Numbered from the stretch's first letter, positions 1 to 7,825 are shown. The stretch: 10,241 bases of DNA from an uncultured Mucispirillum sp. (GCA_945929285.1 CAMEOC010000015.1:1-10241); one strand, 5' to 3'. The notes: generated from the sequence alone by a model not told the origin. A program made the numbers and translations.

Positions 1-347
1 TGCAAAAGCTTTGCTCCACTTGTGGCAACCATTACAGGGTCCAGCACATATGGGGCTTTATTTTCCTTTTGAAGTATATCTGCCACAGCTACAATTATTT
101 CCTTTGAAAAAAGCATACCGCTTTTTATGGCATCAGGTGTTAAATCATCATATATGGCTTTTATTTGTGTTGTTATTGATTTTATGCTTAATTCTTCAAT
201 ATATGTAACCCCTTGAGTGTTTTGGGAAGTTACTGCTGTTATGGCACTCATTCCAAAAACACCTAAAGCACTCATGGTTTTTATATCTGCCTGTATTCCT
301 GCACAGCCACCGCTGTCGCTTCCTGCAATTGTTAATACTTTTTTCAT
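1..347 (-). CDS. thiD: Hydroxymethylpyrimidine/phosphomethylpyrimidine kinase, N-terminal part
   Basis: ThiD phosphorylates hydroxymethylpyrimidine and then its monophosphate to give HMP-PP, the pyrimidine half of thiamin, in the cytoplasm. The visible 115 residues match the N-terminal half of this ribokinase-fold family. The start reads [20 protein letters not shown], followed by [28 protein letters not shown] and [11 protein letters not shown], all family signatures in the right order. The usual small residue in the glycine-rich loop is Cys15 here. The ATG at 347 has a GGATGGAG Shine-Dalgarno-like stretch that overlaps the last dnaE codons, and only 2 nt separate it from the dnaE stop, so translation is probably coupled. 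The gene runs off the left edge; the family is usually about 260-270 residues, so more than half is outside the window. Confidence 0.93.
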   Translation of the reverse strand, partial: MKKVLTIAGSDSGGCAGIQADIKTMSALGVFGMSAITAVTSQNTQGVTYIEELSIKSITTQIKAIYDDLTPDAIKSGMLFSKEIIVAVADILQKENKAPYVLDPVMVATSGAKLL

Positions 348-349
348 AG

Positions 350-3300
350 CTAACTCCATCCTTCTGCTACTTCATAGTCTGCATTATTAAAATCATGGTT
401 ATAATATTTACTTTCATCTTGTGCTTTAAAGTTTATGGCTTCCACTCCCTCTACCTTTTTCAACTGCTCTATAAACTCTGCATCTGGGCATACATATAGT
501 TCATCAGATGTGTTTAGGGTTATAAGGTAGCCGTCTATTTTTAAAACAAGCTCCACTTCTAATGCACCTGAGTGGATGCTGCATAATGTTTTTATGCGGA
601 AAAGCTTATCTGGGCTTGATTTGCTGGTATCAAAAATAATCTGCACAGCAGATGATTCTTCTTCTAAAGCTTTGCCTAATGTGGTAATTTTTCTTGCCTG
701 CAGGCTGCCCCCTTTTTCATCATCTGCATTTGGGGTAAATATTCCCTTTATGGCTATAATGTTATCTTCTTTTAAGTGCATTATACTATCCATATATATT
801 TTTGGGAAAACCACCACTTCTAAACTATTTGTTTCATCTTCTAACTCTAAAAACGCCATTTTCTCTTTTTTAGCTTTTGTTATGTGGTGCTTTAATGTTT
901 TTATCATACCGCAAACCAAAACTTCGTTTTCACTTCGCATAGATTTTACATTTTCCATATCTTCTGCAAATGTTTCTATAATTTCTTTATACTCCCTTAA
1001 TGGGTGGTCTGAATAGTAAAAGCCTAGTATTTCTTTTTCCCTTGATAAAAGCTCTTTTGTAGGCAGTTCTTCTACTTCTGGGTAATATTCATCGCCTTCT
1101 GTTGATATAAAATCTAGTATGGAGCCTAAGCCCTTTTCCCTGTCCTTTGCTCTGCCTGCTGCCTGCTCTAAAGCAGATATATACACACAGGCGTTTTGGT
1201 GGCGTGATTTACCAAAACAGTCTAAAGCTCCTGAATATATAAAAGCTTCTATGGTTTTTTTATTGGCTGCTGATTTAAAGTCCATTCTATTGCATAAATC
1301 ATATATGTTTTTATATTTGCCGTTTTTCTCTCGCTCTATGACAAATGATGTGATAGCAGCCTCCCCTACACTTTTAATAGCACCAAGCCCAAAGCGTATG
1401 CCTTCACCTTCCACTCTAAAATCATAAAAACTTTTATTTATATCTGGCGGCAGAATTTTTATACCCATTTTTCTGCATTCTTCAATGTATTTTACTACAT
1501 CATCTATATTATCAATAGATACTGAAAGCAGGGCACTCATATATTCTTTTGGAAATTTTAACTTTAAATATGCTGTTTGGTATGCAATATAAGCATAAGC
1601 TGCAGAGTGGGACTTATTAAAGCCATAGCCTGCAAACTTATCTATTAAATCATATAAATCTGATGCTTTTTGCACATCTTTGCCAAGCTTTTCCACTCCT
1701 GGTATATTTCTGCTTTCATCACCATATAAAAATACGGCTCTGTTTTTCTCCATTTCTTCTTTTTTCTTTTTACCCATAGCCCGCCGTAAATTATCTGCTG
1801 CCCCTAAAGAGTAGCCACCTAAAACCTGAGCTATTTGCATTACCTGCTCTTGGTATACTATTACGCCATATGTTTCTTTTAAAATATCTTCTATTTCTTC
1901 AAAAGGGTATATAACTTCTTCTTCGCCGTGTTTTCTTCTTATAAAACTATCAAGCATACCACTGTCTATTGGCCCTGGGCGGTATAAAGCATTAGCTGCA
2001 ATAATATCTTCAAATACTGAAGGGCGAAGTTTTTTAAGCAGGTTTTTCATACCTGTGCTTTCAAGCTGAAATACCCCTGCTGTATCACCCCGCTGAAGCA
2101 TTTCATAAACCTGCACATCATCTAAAGCTAAATGGTTTACATCAAAATCTTTATCTACATTTTCATGTATTCTTTTTACAGCTTCATCTATAATAGTTAA
2201 GTTTTTTAGCCCTAAAAAGTCAAACTTAATAAGTCCCACAGATTCTGCTGCGTTTTTTTCAAACTGAACAATTACCTCGCCTTTTGGACCCTTTGCAAGG
2301 GGAGCATATTCCACAAGTGGTTTATCTGCTATTACTACACCTGCAGCGTGAATTCCCACCTGCCTTATTAAGCCTTCTAAATTTTCGCTGTGCCTGCGTA
2401 TTTCTTCCCCATGCTCTATATTTTTAAATCTGTCATAAAGCTCTGGGTCTGCATCATATGCCTTTTTAAATGTGGTAATACTAGGGCCATCAGGAATAGA
2501 TTTTGCAAGCTTATTTACTTCCACAAGTGGTGTATTATATACACGGCAGACATCTCTAACGGCGTTTTTAGGCTTTAATGTGCCAAAGGTTACAATTTGG
2601 GAAACCCTGTCTGCACCGTATTTTTCTGTTACATATTTTATAACTTCCTCTCTGCCTCGCACACAAAAATCTATATCAAAGTCTGGCATACTTGTTCGCT
2701 CTGGGTTTAAAAACCTTTCAAAGAAAAGCTTAAACCTTATTGGGTCAATATCTGTAATAGTTAAAGCATATGCAACTAATGAGCCAGCCCCTGAGCCCCT
2801 GCCGGGACCTACTGGTATATTATTTTTTCTTGAATAATTTATAAAATCCCACACTATTAAAAAGTATGCATCAAAACCTTTCATTATAATGATTTCCAGC
2901 TCATATTTTAGCCTTTCATGGTATATGTGGTGCTGCTCTTTTGGCACTTTTTTCAACCGTTCTTCAAGTCCCTTTTCTGCCAGATCTATAAAGTATGATT
3001 TTAATGTATAGCCTTCCGGCACATCATAAAGTGGCAGATGGTTTATGCCAAAAGTAATATCTACATTACACCTGTTGCCTATTTCCACAGTATTTTCCAC
3101 AGCTTCTAAACAGTATGCAAAATCATGGTATATTTCTTCTACACTTTTTACATAAAGCATACTGGAATATTCCATTTTACCGCTTCTTGAGTGCATAATA
3201 GCAGGGTCTATGGTATCAGATGTGCTTCTGCTTAAATCATCTAAATCATCTTCCCTTGCCAAATATCCATTAACATCACCTTCTAAATTTTTAGGGGCTT

Positions 3301-4084
3301 CGTTTTTCACTTCCTGTGTGGTATCAATTGGCTTAAGCCTTGGTTTTCGCTTTTCTTCCCCAACCTGACCCAGCTGTATCTGCATTAATATATTGTGTGA
3401 TGAATAATCTTCTTTATTAAGATAATGGCTGTCGCATGTGGCAACAAGAGGTATGCCTGTTTCTTTTGAGATTTGTATTAACTGATTATTTACTATCTTC
3501 TGCTCTGGTATGCCGTTTTCTTGTATTTCTAGAAAATAGTTGCCTCTGCCAAGGATTTCATCGTATTCTAAAGCTGCCTTTTTTGCTGATTCATAACCTT
3601 CTTTTAAAAATTTACGGCTTATTTCTCCACCAAGGCAGGCAGACAGTGCTATAACACCTTTGGAGTGCTGCTTTAATATTTCCTTATCAATTCTAGGTTT
3701 TCTATAAAAGCCTTCTAAAAAACCAATGGTAGAAAGTTTATATAAGTTTTGCAGGCCTTCATTATTTTCTGCCAGTAAAACTAAGTGGTAGTTTGTATCA
3801 TCCCCTGGCTTATAATGGTCTTTTTTATTATGCCTGCTGTCAGGTGATATATAAAACTCACTGCCTATAATAGGCTTTAAGCCATGCTTTTTCATTATCT
3901 TATAAAAATCTATTATGCCATACATTACACCATGGTCTGTAATGGCACACATATCCATGCCCTTTTCCTTTAGGCTTTCGGCTAGTTTTTTTATTTTTAT
4001 TGCACCATCAAGGGCAGAAAATGCTGTATGCAGGTGCAAATGGACAAAGTTTTTCTTTTTCTCTACTTCTTCATCAGCCTGCAT
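350..4084 (-). CDS. dnaE: DNA polymerase III subunit alpha
   Basis: This is the replicative C-family DNA polymerase (1244 residues, slightly longer than the roughly 1160 of E. coli). An N-terminal PHP domain (about 12-235) keeps what look like all its metal ligands: HLHLHT at 15-20, TDHG at 49-52, GSE at 74-76, H100, C150 and CDSH at 217-220. A metal-dependent PHP nuclease is therefore plausible, unlike in E. coli. The palm shows [10 protein letters not shown] (426-435) and PDFDIDF (467-473), with D470, D472 and D622 (in KFDFLGL) as the expected catalytic aspartates. Further signatures are [10 protein letters not shown] (701-710), YQEQVMQIA and [16 protein letters not shown]. An OB fold covers about 1055-1135. 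A polar insertion occupies about 240-306. The ATG at 4084 is preceded by a GGGGG Shine-Dalgarno element. The gene lies 2 nt after a receiver-like ORF and 2 nt before thiD, all presumably one operon. Confidence 0.98.
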   Translation of the reverse strand: MQADEEVEKKKNFVHLHLHTAFSALDGAIKIKKLAESLKEKGMDMCAITDHGVMYGIIDFYKIMKKHGLKPIIGSEFYISPDSRHNKKDHYKPGDDTNYHLVLLAENNEGLQNLYKLSTIGFLEGFYRKPRIDKEILKQHSKGVIALSACLGGEISRKFLKEGYESAKKAALEYDEILGRGNYFLEIQENGIPEQKIVNNQLIQISKETGIPLVATCDSHYLNKEDYSSHNILMQIQLGQVGEEKRKPRLKPIDTTQEVKNEAPKNLEGDVNGYLAREDDLDDLSRSTSDTIDPAIMHSRSGKMEYSSMLYVKSVEEIYHDFAYCLEAVENTVEIGNRCNVDITFGINHLPLYDVPEGYTLKSYFIDLAEKGLEERLKKVPKEQHHIYHERLKYELEIIIMKGFDAYFLIVWDFINYSRKNNIPVGPGRGSGAGSLVAYALTITDIDPIRFKLFFERFLNPERTSMPDFDIDFCVRGREEVIKYVTEKYGADRVSQIVTFGTLKPKNAVRDVCRVYNTPLVEVNKLAKSIPDGPSITTFKKAYDADPELYDRFKNIEHGEEIRRHSENLEGLIRQVGIHAAGVVIADKPLVEYAPLAKGPKGEVIVQFEKNAAESVGLIKFDFLGLKNLTIIDEAVKRIHENVDKDFDVNHLALDDVQVYEMLQRGDTAGVFQLESTGMKNLLKKLRPSVFEDIIAANALYRPGPIDSGMLDSFIRRKHGEEEVIYPFEEIEDILKETYGVIVYQEQVMQIAQVLGGYSLGAADNLRRAMGKKKKEEMEKNRAVFLYGDESRNIPGVEKLGKDVQKASDLYDLIDKFAGYGFNKSHSAAYAYIAYQTAYLKLKFPKEYMSALLSVSIDNIDDVVKYIEECRKMGIKILPPDINKSFYDFRVEGEGIRFGLGAIKSVGEAAITSFVIEREKNGKYKNIYDLCNRMDFKSAANKKTIEAFIYSGALDCFGKSRHQNACVYISALEQAAGRAKDREKGLGSILDFISTEGDEYYPEVEELPTKELLSREKEILGFYYSDHPLREYKEIIETFAEDMENVKSMRSENEVLVCGMIKTLKHHITKAKKEKMAFLELEDETNSLEVVVFPKIYMDSIMHLKEDNIIAIKGIFTPNADDEKGGSLQARKITTLGKALEEESSAVQIIFDTSKSSPDKLFRIKTLCSIHSGALEVELVLKIDGYLITLNTSDELYVCPDAEFIEQLKKVEGVEAINFKAQDESKYYNHDFNNADYEVAEGWS

Positions 4085-4086
4085 AT

Positions 4087-4329
4087 TTACTGCCCCCTGG
4101 TAATTATCTGCATTAATTCAGAAGCAGTATATGGCTTTTTAATATAAGTAAAATTATACTGCTCACATTCTGATTTATTTGAAGAAAAAACAGCATGATC
4201 TGCTAATTTATTATTTTTATATTCATCATAATCTTTATATGCTTTTAAAGTGATATGCCTGTTTCTTGCAACTATTACAGCAGCTAAACGGATATCTTCT
4301 TCCTGCTCTAGTAATATAATATTTCCCAT
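4087..4329 (-). CDS. Small degenerate response-regulator receiver-like protein
   Basis: This 80-residue protein resembles a shortened CheY-type receiver domain. Its start, IILLEQEEDIRLA (4-16), follows the beta1/alpha1 pattern of receivers, but the acidic pair is EQ instead of DD. ADHAVFSS (43-50) aligns with the beta3 strand, where the phospho-accepting Asp would be Ser49. The end, YIKKPYTASELMQII (62-76), is the typical conserved Lys-Pro loop and alpha5 helix. About 35-40 residues (alpha3 to alpha4) are missing compared with the usual roughly 120. Phosphorylation is therefore unlikely. It could be a structural pseudo-receiver or a decayed gene. The start has a GCGAGGT ribosome site, a near-consensus promoter lies just upstream, and the stop is 2 nt before dnaE. 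It is thus the first gene of the dnaE operon and may serve to deliver ribosomes to dnaE. Function unknown. Confidence 0.7.
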   Translation of the reverse strand: MGNIILLEQEEDIRLAAVIVARNRHITLKAYKDYDEYKNNKLADHAVFSSNKSECEQYNFTYIKKPYTASELMQIITRGQ

Positions 4330-4350
4330 AATACCTCGCTTATTTTTTTA

Positions 4351-4379
4351 AATATAGCACCCAGATATGACTTTGTAAA
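4351..4379 (-). promoter_or_regulatory. Predicted sigma70-type promoter of the receiver-dnaE-thiD operon
   Basis: On the minus strand, TTTACA (4379-4374; five of six matches to TTGACA) is followed after exactly 17 nt by TATATT (4356-4351; five of six matches to TATAAT). The predicted start of transcription is near 4344, giving a leader of about 15 nt that contains the GAGGT ribosome site of the 80-codon ORF. No operator-like repeat is visible nearby. Confidence 0.65.
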
Positions 4380-4414
4380 AGGAAAATGTTATATTCTACA
4401 TTTTTAATATTTAT

Positions 4415-4794
4415 TTATTTTGCAAAAAACTCCTGCCACTCTTTTTCCCCAGAACTTAATGTGTATAAGTTAATAATAGGCTCTATTACATCTTCATAAT
4501 ATTTTAATGCAGACTTTATGCCGTTAGTATATGTAACTTGAATTTTCATAAGTCCCCCATCGGTATCATCTTCTGTTAAAAGTGTATAATCTGTGCTTCT
4601 GCCCTAAACCATTATTAGCATCAAATGTTATTTTATAATATTTTATACTACTTTCCACCTTTTCCCACAGAGCATAAAGGGTTATATTATTACTTATATT
4701 TTCAACTAAACTTTCGTTTCTATAATCTATATTATTACTAAGCTTATCCTTTCCCAAAAGATATTATTAAATATAAAAACTTTTTCCCTTTCAT
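4415..4794 (-). pseudogene. Broken small surface-protein gene with a Listeria-Bacteroides-type repeat
   Basis: Three reading frames join into one likely ancestral protein of about 126 residues. ATG at 4794 starts MKGKKFLYLIISF, a basic-then-hydrophobic start like a signal peptide, and this frame stops at 4744. The next frame, open from 4763 to 4566, contains NITLYALWEKVE and YYKITFDANNG, the typical hallmark of the InlB-type/Listeria-Bacteroides repeat (YALW ... ITFDANGG). A third frame, open from 4603 to the TAA at 4415-4417, reads GRSTDYTLLTEDD and ends KEWQEFFAK. One extra G in the GGG run at about 4601-4604 would restore GLGGRSTDY and fuse the last two frames. A second break lies in TTTTGGGAAAGG near 4748-4760. 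The gene still has a plausible promoter. Such repeats usually occur in exported, cell-surface or adhesin-like proteins. The family assignment rests on about 30 residues. Confidence 0.6.
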
Positions 4795-4846
4795 ATTCTG
4801 CTCATAGTTTACTACTATACTTATATTTTATTTCATAAAAATTGCA

Positions 4847-4875
4847 ATTATTTTCCATTTATAATAGGGTGACAA
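4847..4875 (-). promoter_or_regulatory. Predicted promoter of the broken surface-repeat gene
   Basis: On the minus strand, TTGTCA (4875-4870) and AATAAT (4852-4847) are separated by 17 nt, and each matches five of six consensus bases. It would start transcription near 4840, about 46 nt upstream of the ATG at 4794. Together with the plus-strand promoter at 4911-4939 it forms a divergent promoter region. Confidence 0.45.
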
Positions 4876-4910
4876 TACATATGATTTTGTTTTTTTTAAA
4901 AATTTATCAC

Positions 4911-4939
4911 TTGAAAAATAATATGTTTATCCATATAAT
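4911..4939 (+). promoter_or_regulatory. Strong predicted sigma70 promoter of the symporter gene (leaderless)
   Basis: TTGAAA (4911-4916) is followed by a 17-nt spacer and a perfect TATAAT (4934-4939). Transcription should begin 6-8 nt after the -10 box, i.e. at about 4945-4947, which coincides with the ATG at 4946. No Shine-Dalgarno sequence precedes that ATG, consistent with a leaderless message. Confidence 0.7.
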
Positions 4940-4945
4940 TTATTT

Positions 4946-6376
4946 ATGTTAAAAATATTATCTTTTTCGTTACTTATTATATATTTTGCTGTTTTACTTC
5001 TTATAGTTTTTCGTGAGAAAAAAAGTAAAAACACTCTTGATTTTTTCTTTGCTGGAAAGTCTATGCCCTTTTGGGCTTTATCCATAACATTTATTGCTTC
5101 CTGGTGGGGTGCAGGCTCTGCTTTAGAAACGGCAGACTATGCTTACCATGAGGGAATGTCTGCCTTTTGGATATACGGTATGCCTGTTCTTGCTTCTACT
5201 TTTATTATGATATTAGGCTCTGCTTTTATCCGCCGAATTGGCTATTTAACTCAAGAGCAAATTATGCAGGCAAGGTATTCTACTTCCACATCTAAAATAT
5301 TAGCCATTATGATATTATTTTTTATGACATTAAATGCAGCTGTGCAAATGGTGGGAATAGGCGAAATATTTAGTGCCTATTTAGGTATTAACTACGGCTT
5401 TGCTGTCATTTTAGGCACATTTATAGTTATAGTATATTCTGTATTTGGTGGCTTTAAAGGTGTTGTAATAACAGATATTATACAGTTTATTCTGCTTTTT
5501 ATATCTGCATTAATTGTGCTTGTGGTTGCAGTTTATTATTCTGGCGGTGTAGATAATATTTATGATAAAGCACTAATTATGCGGGATGAAGACTTTTTCT
5601 CTTTTTCCTATGGCTTTGAAAAAAATATGGTGTTTGTTATAACCTTTGGGCTTTCCTGGGTAATTCAAGCAAATGTATGGCAAAGAATAAGTGCTGCTAA
5701 AAATCAGCAGGATGCCACAAAAATGGCGGTAATGAGCTTTTTTGTATATATCCCCCTTTATTTACTAGTTGTATTTACTGGTATGGCTGCCACTGCTTTA
5801 TTTGCTGATATGCCTAAAGGTGGTGTTATTACTGCTATTGTTACAGAATATATGCACCCTGTATTAGGTGCTTTCGTATTTCTTGGGCTTTCTGCTGCTG
5901 TTATGTCTACTATGGATTCTTTAATAAATACTGCTGCTATGACTATTAGCTTAGATATTGCCCCAAAAAATTATAGTGATGAAAAAAGGCTTGTATTATC
6001 AAAACTTTCCACATTAATAATAGCAATAGTTGCCATATTTTTAGCCCTTGCTGTTCGCTCTATATTAAAGCTTACTTTCGTAGCTTCAGATATTATTACA
6101 AGTGGTGTTTTTATTCCTTTAATTTTAGGCTTTTTTTGGAAAAGAGGCAACTCATATGGTGCCAATGCTTCCATGATTTTTGGAGTTATTTTTGCAGTTT
6201 ATAATTTATTAATAGTGCAGGGGCTAAATCTTCCTGTTTTTTATAAAGTGCAGACTGCATGGCAGGCTATAATAGGTATTTGCTTATCTGCTTTAATATA
6301 TGTTTTTGTAAGCCTTGTTACTAAAAATGAAAACCATAAAATCAATGACTTAAAAACAGGGTATAAAGGGGAATAA
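4946..6376 (+). CDS. Sodium:solute symporter (SSS family)
   Basis: This is a 476-residue inner-membrane transporter of the SSS (SLC5-like) family, which couples Na+ influx to uptake of a small solute such as a carboxylate, amino acid, sugar or vitamin. About 13 hydrophobic segments are visible. Family marks in order are DFFFAGKSMPFW (32-43) and ASWWGAGSA (51-59) in the first core helix, VFGGFKGVVITDIIQ (166-180), VWQRISAAK (244-252), and AAVMSTMDSLINTAA (317-331). The last carries the Ser/Thr/Asp residues expected around the second sodium site. The substrate cannot be told from the sequence. The ATG at 4946 gives the normal N-terminus (one hydrophobic helix before DFFFAG), yet it has no ribosome site and sits at the predicted transcription start. 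It is probably monocistronic: 57 nt of very AT-rich sequence separate it from the ATPase frame. No intrinsic terminator is obvious after it. Confidence 0.93.
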   Translation: MLKILSFSLLIIYFAVLLLIVFREKKSKNTLDFFFAGKSMPFWALSITFIASWWGAGSALETADYAYHEGMSAFWIYGMPVLASTFIMILGSAFIRRIGYLTQEQIMQARYSTSTSKILAIMILFFMTLNAAVQMVGIGEIFSAYLGINYGFAVILGTFIVIVYSVFGGFKGVVITDIIQFILLFISALIVLVVAVYYSGGVDNIYDKALIMRDEDFFSFSYGFEKNMVFVITFGLSWVIQANVWQRISAAKNQQDATKMAVMSFFVYIPLYLLVVFTGMAATALFADMPKGGVITAIVTEYMHPVLGAFVFLGLSAAVMSTMDSLINTAAMTISLDIAPKNYSDEKRLVLSKLSTLIIAIVAIFLALAVRSILKLTFVASDIITSGVFIPLILGFFWKRGNSYGANASMIFGVIFAVYNLLIVQGLNLPVFYKVQTAWQAIIGICLSALIYVFVSLVTKNENHKINDLKTGYKGE

Positions 6377-6405
6377 TATATATTATTGATTTTTATAATA
6401 TGATA

Positions 6406-6426
6406 TATAATTAATAAAAAATTAGG
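6406..6426 (+). promoter_or_regulatory. Possible -10 box and ribosome site for the ATPase-TOPRIM module
   Basis: A perfect TATAAT lies at 6406-6411 (another at 6394-6399), but no good -35 box is found at 16-18 nt; this region is so AT-rich that TATAAT can occur by chance. TTAGG at 6422-6426 could act as a Shine-Dalgarno element; its AGG lies 7 nt before the ATT codon at 6434, a normal spacing. This is the main support for choosing 6434 as the start of the ATPase. Confidence 0.3.
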
Positions 6427-6433
6427 TTATATT

Positions 6434-7423
6434 ATTCTAAAAAATATTAATATTCATAATTTTAGGGCTATAAAGAATATATCACTAAATAATTTTACAG
6501 ATATAAATATTTTTACAGGTGCTGCAAATACTGGTAAATCTTCTATTTTAGAAGCTGTCTATTTTTTATGTAATATACAGATGAACTCTCTTAATAATAT
6601 TCTTAAAATTCGTAATTTTACCCATGAAAAAGATATTTTTACAACTCTTTTTTACGATTATAATATTAATAATCATATAGAAATTTCTGGCTTTTTAGAT
6701 AAAGATATTAACCTTATAATTAAATCAGGAAACAGTATAGTATATGATGGATTAAATAACTGGTTAAGCAGTATTAATATTAATTATGAATATTTTTTAG
6801 AAAGTTTTTCCTACTCTGCTTCTATTGATAATGATAGCAATATTCATATTAACTTACCAACTTCTAATAACACTATAAATTTATCTGCTGAATATTTAGC
6901 ATCATTTTCTAGTTACGATACTTTAAAAAATAATCTTTCAAAAGTTCTTATGAATAATAACACTAAAAAACTATTAAATAAATATTTGCATGATTTTGAT
7001 AACAATATTGAAGATATAATGTTTATTGGCAATATTATATCTGTTTTTTTAAAAAACTTATCTAATGCCGTTAATATAAAATCTATGGGTAAAGGTTTTT
7101 ATTCTTATTTAACTATTATTTCTTCTATTTTAGCAGGTAATAAAATAATTATAATAGATGAATTTGAAAATGGTATACATTTTACTTTACTGGATAAACT
7201 TATTGATAATATTTTAAATATATCATTAGAATATAATATTCGATTTTTTATCTCAACCCATAGTAAAGAGTTTTTAGAATTATTAAGTAAAAAAATACAT
7301 AATAATTCTTCTAATATTAAATTATTTAATATATACCAAAAGGAAAGTAATATCCACTATATTACTTATAACAAAGAAGATATTGCTTTAAATATTCATA
7401 ATCAAAATGAAATTAGAGATTAG
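6434..7423 (+). CDS. OLD/AAA15-type ATPase of an ATPase-TOPRIM pair (non-canonical or lost start)
   Basis: This is an ABC-like ATPase of the OLD/RecF-like group, 329 residues if started at ATT 6434. Key motifs: NFRAIKNISL (9-18) leads into Walker A GAANTGKSS (29-37); a MGKG signature loop is at 218-221; Walker B IIIIDEFENGIH is at 238-249 with D242 and catalytic E243; and STHS (274-277) carries the switch His276. The first ATG (6581) is residue 50, beyond Walker A, so a protein begun there could not bind ATP normally. Upstream the frame stays open to a TGA at 6401 and holds no ATG, GTG or TTG. ATT at 6434 is where a homologue's MLKNI start would be expected. Either ATT is used or an ATG mutated. 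It is unusually rich in Asn and Ile and much lower in GC than dnaE. The stop is 2 nt before the TOPRIM gene. Anti-phage defence is inferred from architecture only. Confidence 0.75.
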   Translation: MLKNINIHNFRAIKNISLNNFTDINIFTGAANTGKSSILEAVYFLCNIQMNSLNNILKIRNFTHEKDIFTTLFYDYNINNHIEISGFLDKDINLIIKSGNSIVYDGLNNWLSSININYEYFLESFSYSASIDNDSNIHINLPTSNNTINLSAEYLASFSSYDTLKNNLSKVLMNNNTKKLLNKYLHDFDNNIEDIMFIGNIISVFLKNLSNAVNIKSMGKGFYSYLTIISSILAGNKIIIIDEFENGIHFTLLDKLIDNILNISLEYNIRFFISTHSKEFLELLSKKIHNNSSNIKLFNIYQKESNIHYITYNKEDIALNIHNQNEIRD

Positions 7424-7425
7424 AT

Positions 7426-7825
7426 ATGTATATATTTGTTGAAGGTAATTCTGATAAAACATTTTTGCAGCCATTACTAAAGTATCATAATATACCTGCT
7501 GCTATTAAAGTAACAGGTGGTAAAGATAACCTGGTAAATATGCCACAGTTACAAAAATATAGTAACCCTGTAATTATTTTTGATGCTGATAATGATTGTA
7601 ATTCTGCTAAAAATAATATTATAAACCAAATTAAAAATATTAATAAAGAAATTAATAATTTAGCAGGGGTTAATAAAAAATCACAAATTTTTGCATACCT
7701 GGAAGCTTTTAGATTATAAGCATATTAATTATAATAAAGATATTGACTATACTAAAATTTTTGACTTTAACCATAAAAAAAATAGTAAAATTAATAAATT
7801 TCTTAAAAAATATTTAGTCTTTTAA
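7426..7825 (+). pseudogene. TOPRIM-domain protein (OLD-like partner of the ATPase), internally deleted and frameshifted
   Basis: The open part encodes 97 residues beginning MYIFVEGNSDKTFLQPLL. E6 lies in FVEGNSD, KVTGGKDN is at 28-35, and IIFDADND at 50-57 carries D53 and D55; these are the TOPRIM acidic residues that coordinate Mg2+ in topoisomerases, OLD nucleases and related enzymes. The frame ends SQIFAYLEAFRL and stops at 7719. In the +1 frame the sequence continues LLDYKHINYNKDIDY and KINKFLKKYLVF to a TAA at 7823-7825. This resembles the expected C-terminus, so an extra T in the TTTT run near 7708-7711 probably broke it. From memory of related DUF3226-like proteins, a middle segment of perhaps 70 residues between the DxD region and the AYLEA segment is also missing. 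The tail overlaps the convergent exporter gene by 12 nt. A shortened but active protein cannot be excluded. Confidence 0.65.

Noticed and set aside
576..1427. Plus-strand open frames of 146 and 102 codons opposite dnaE.
   Set aside because: They lie antisense to conserved DnaE domains, have no ribosome sites and show no recognisable family; they are shadows of the dnaE codon pattern.
17..2530. The decamer CCACAAGTGG / CCACTTGTGG occurs at 17-26, 2311-2320 and 2521-2530 and could be an operator-like repeat.
   Set aside because: All three copies lie inside coding sequence; the two in dnaE both encode a PLVE peptide, so codon reuse explains them.
4566..4757. The 63-codon frame as an intact small gene.
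   Set aside because: Its first codon is a TTG without a ribosome site, it begins in mid-protein and its end leaves the repeat pattern abruptly; it is better explained as the middle part of a broken gene.
6372..6387. A perfect 16-bp palindrome (AATAATATATATTATT) at the symporter stop codon.
   Set aside because: It is made only of A and T in a very AT-rich region, would form a weak stem without a loop, and has no T-run; chance is likely.
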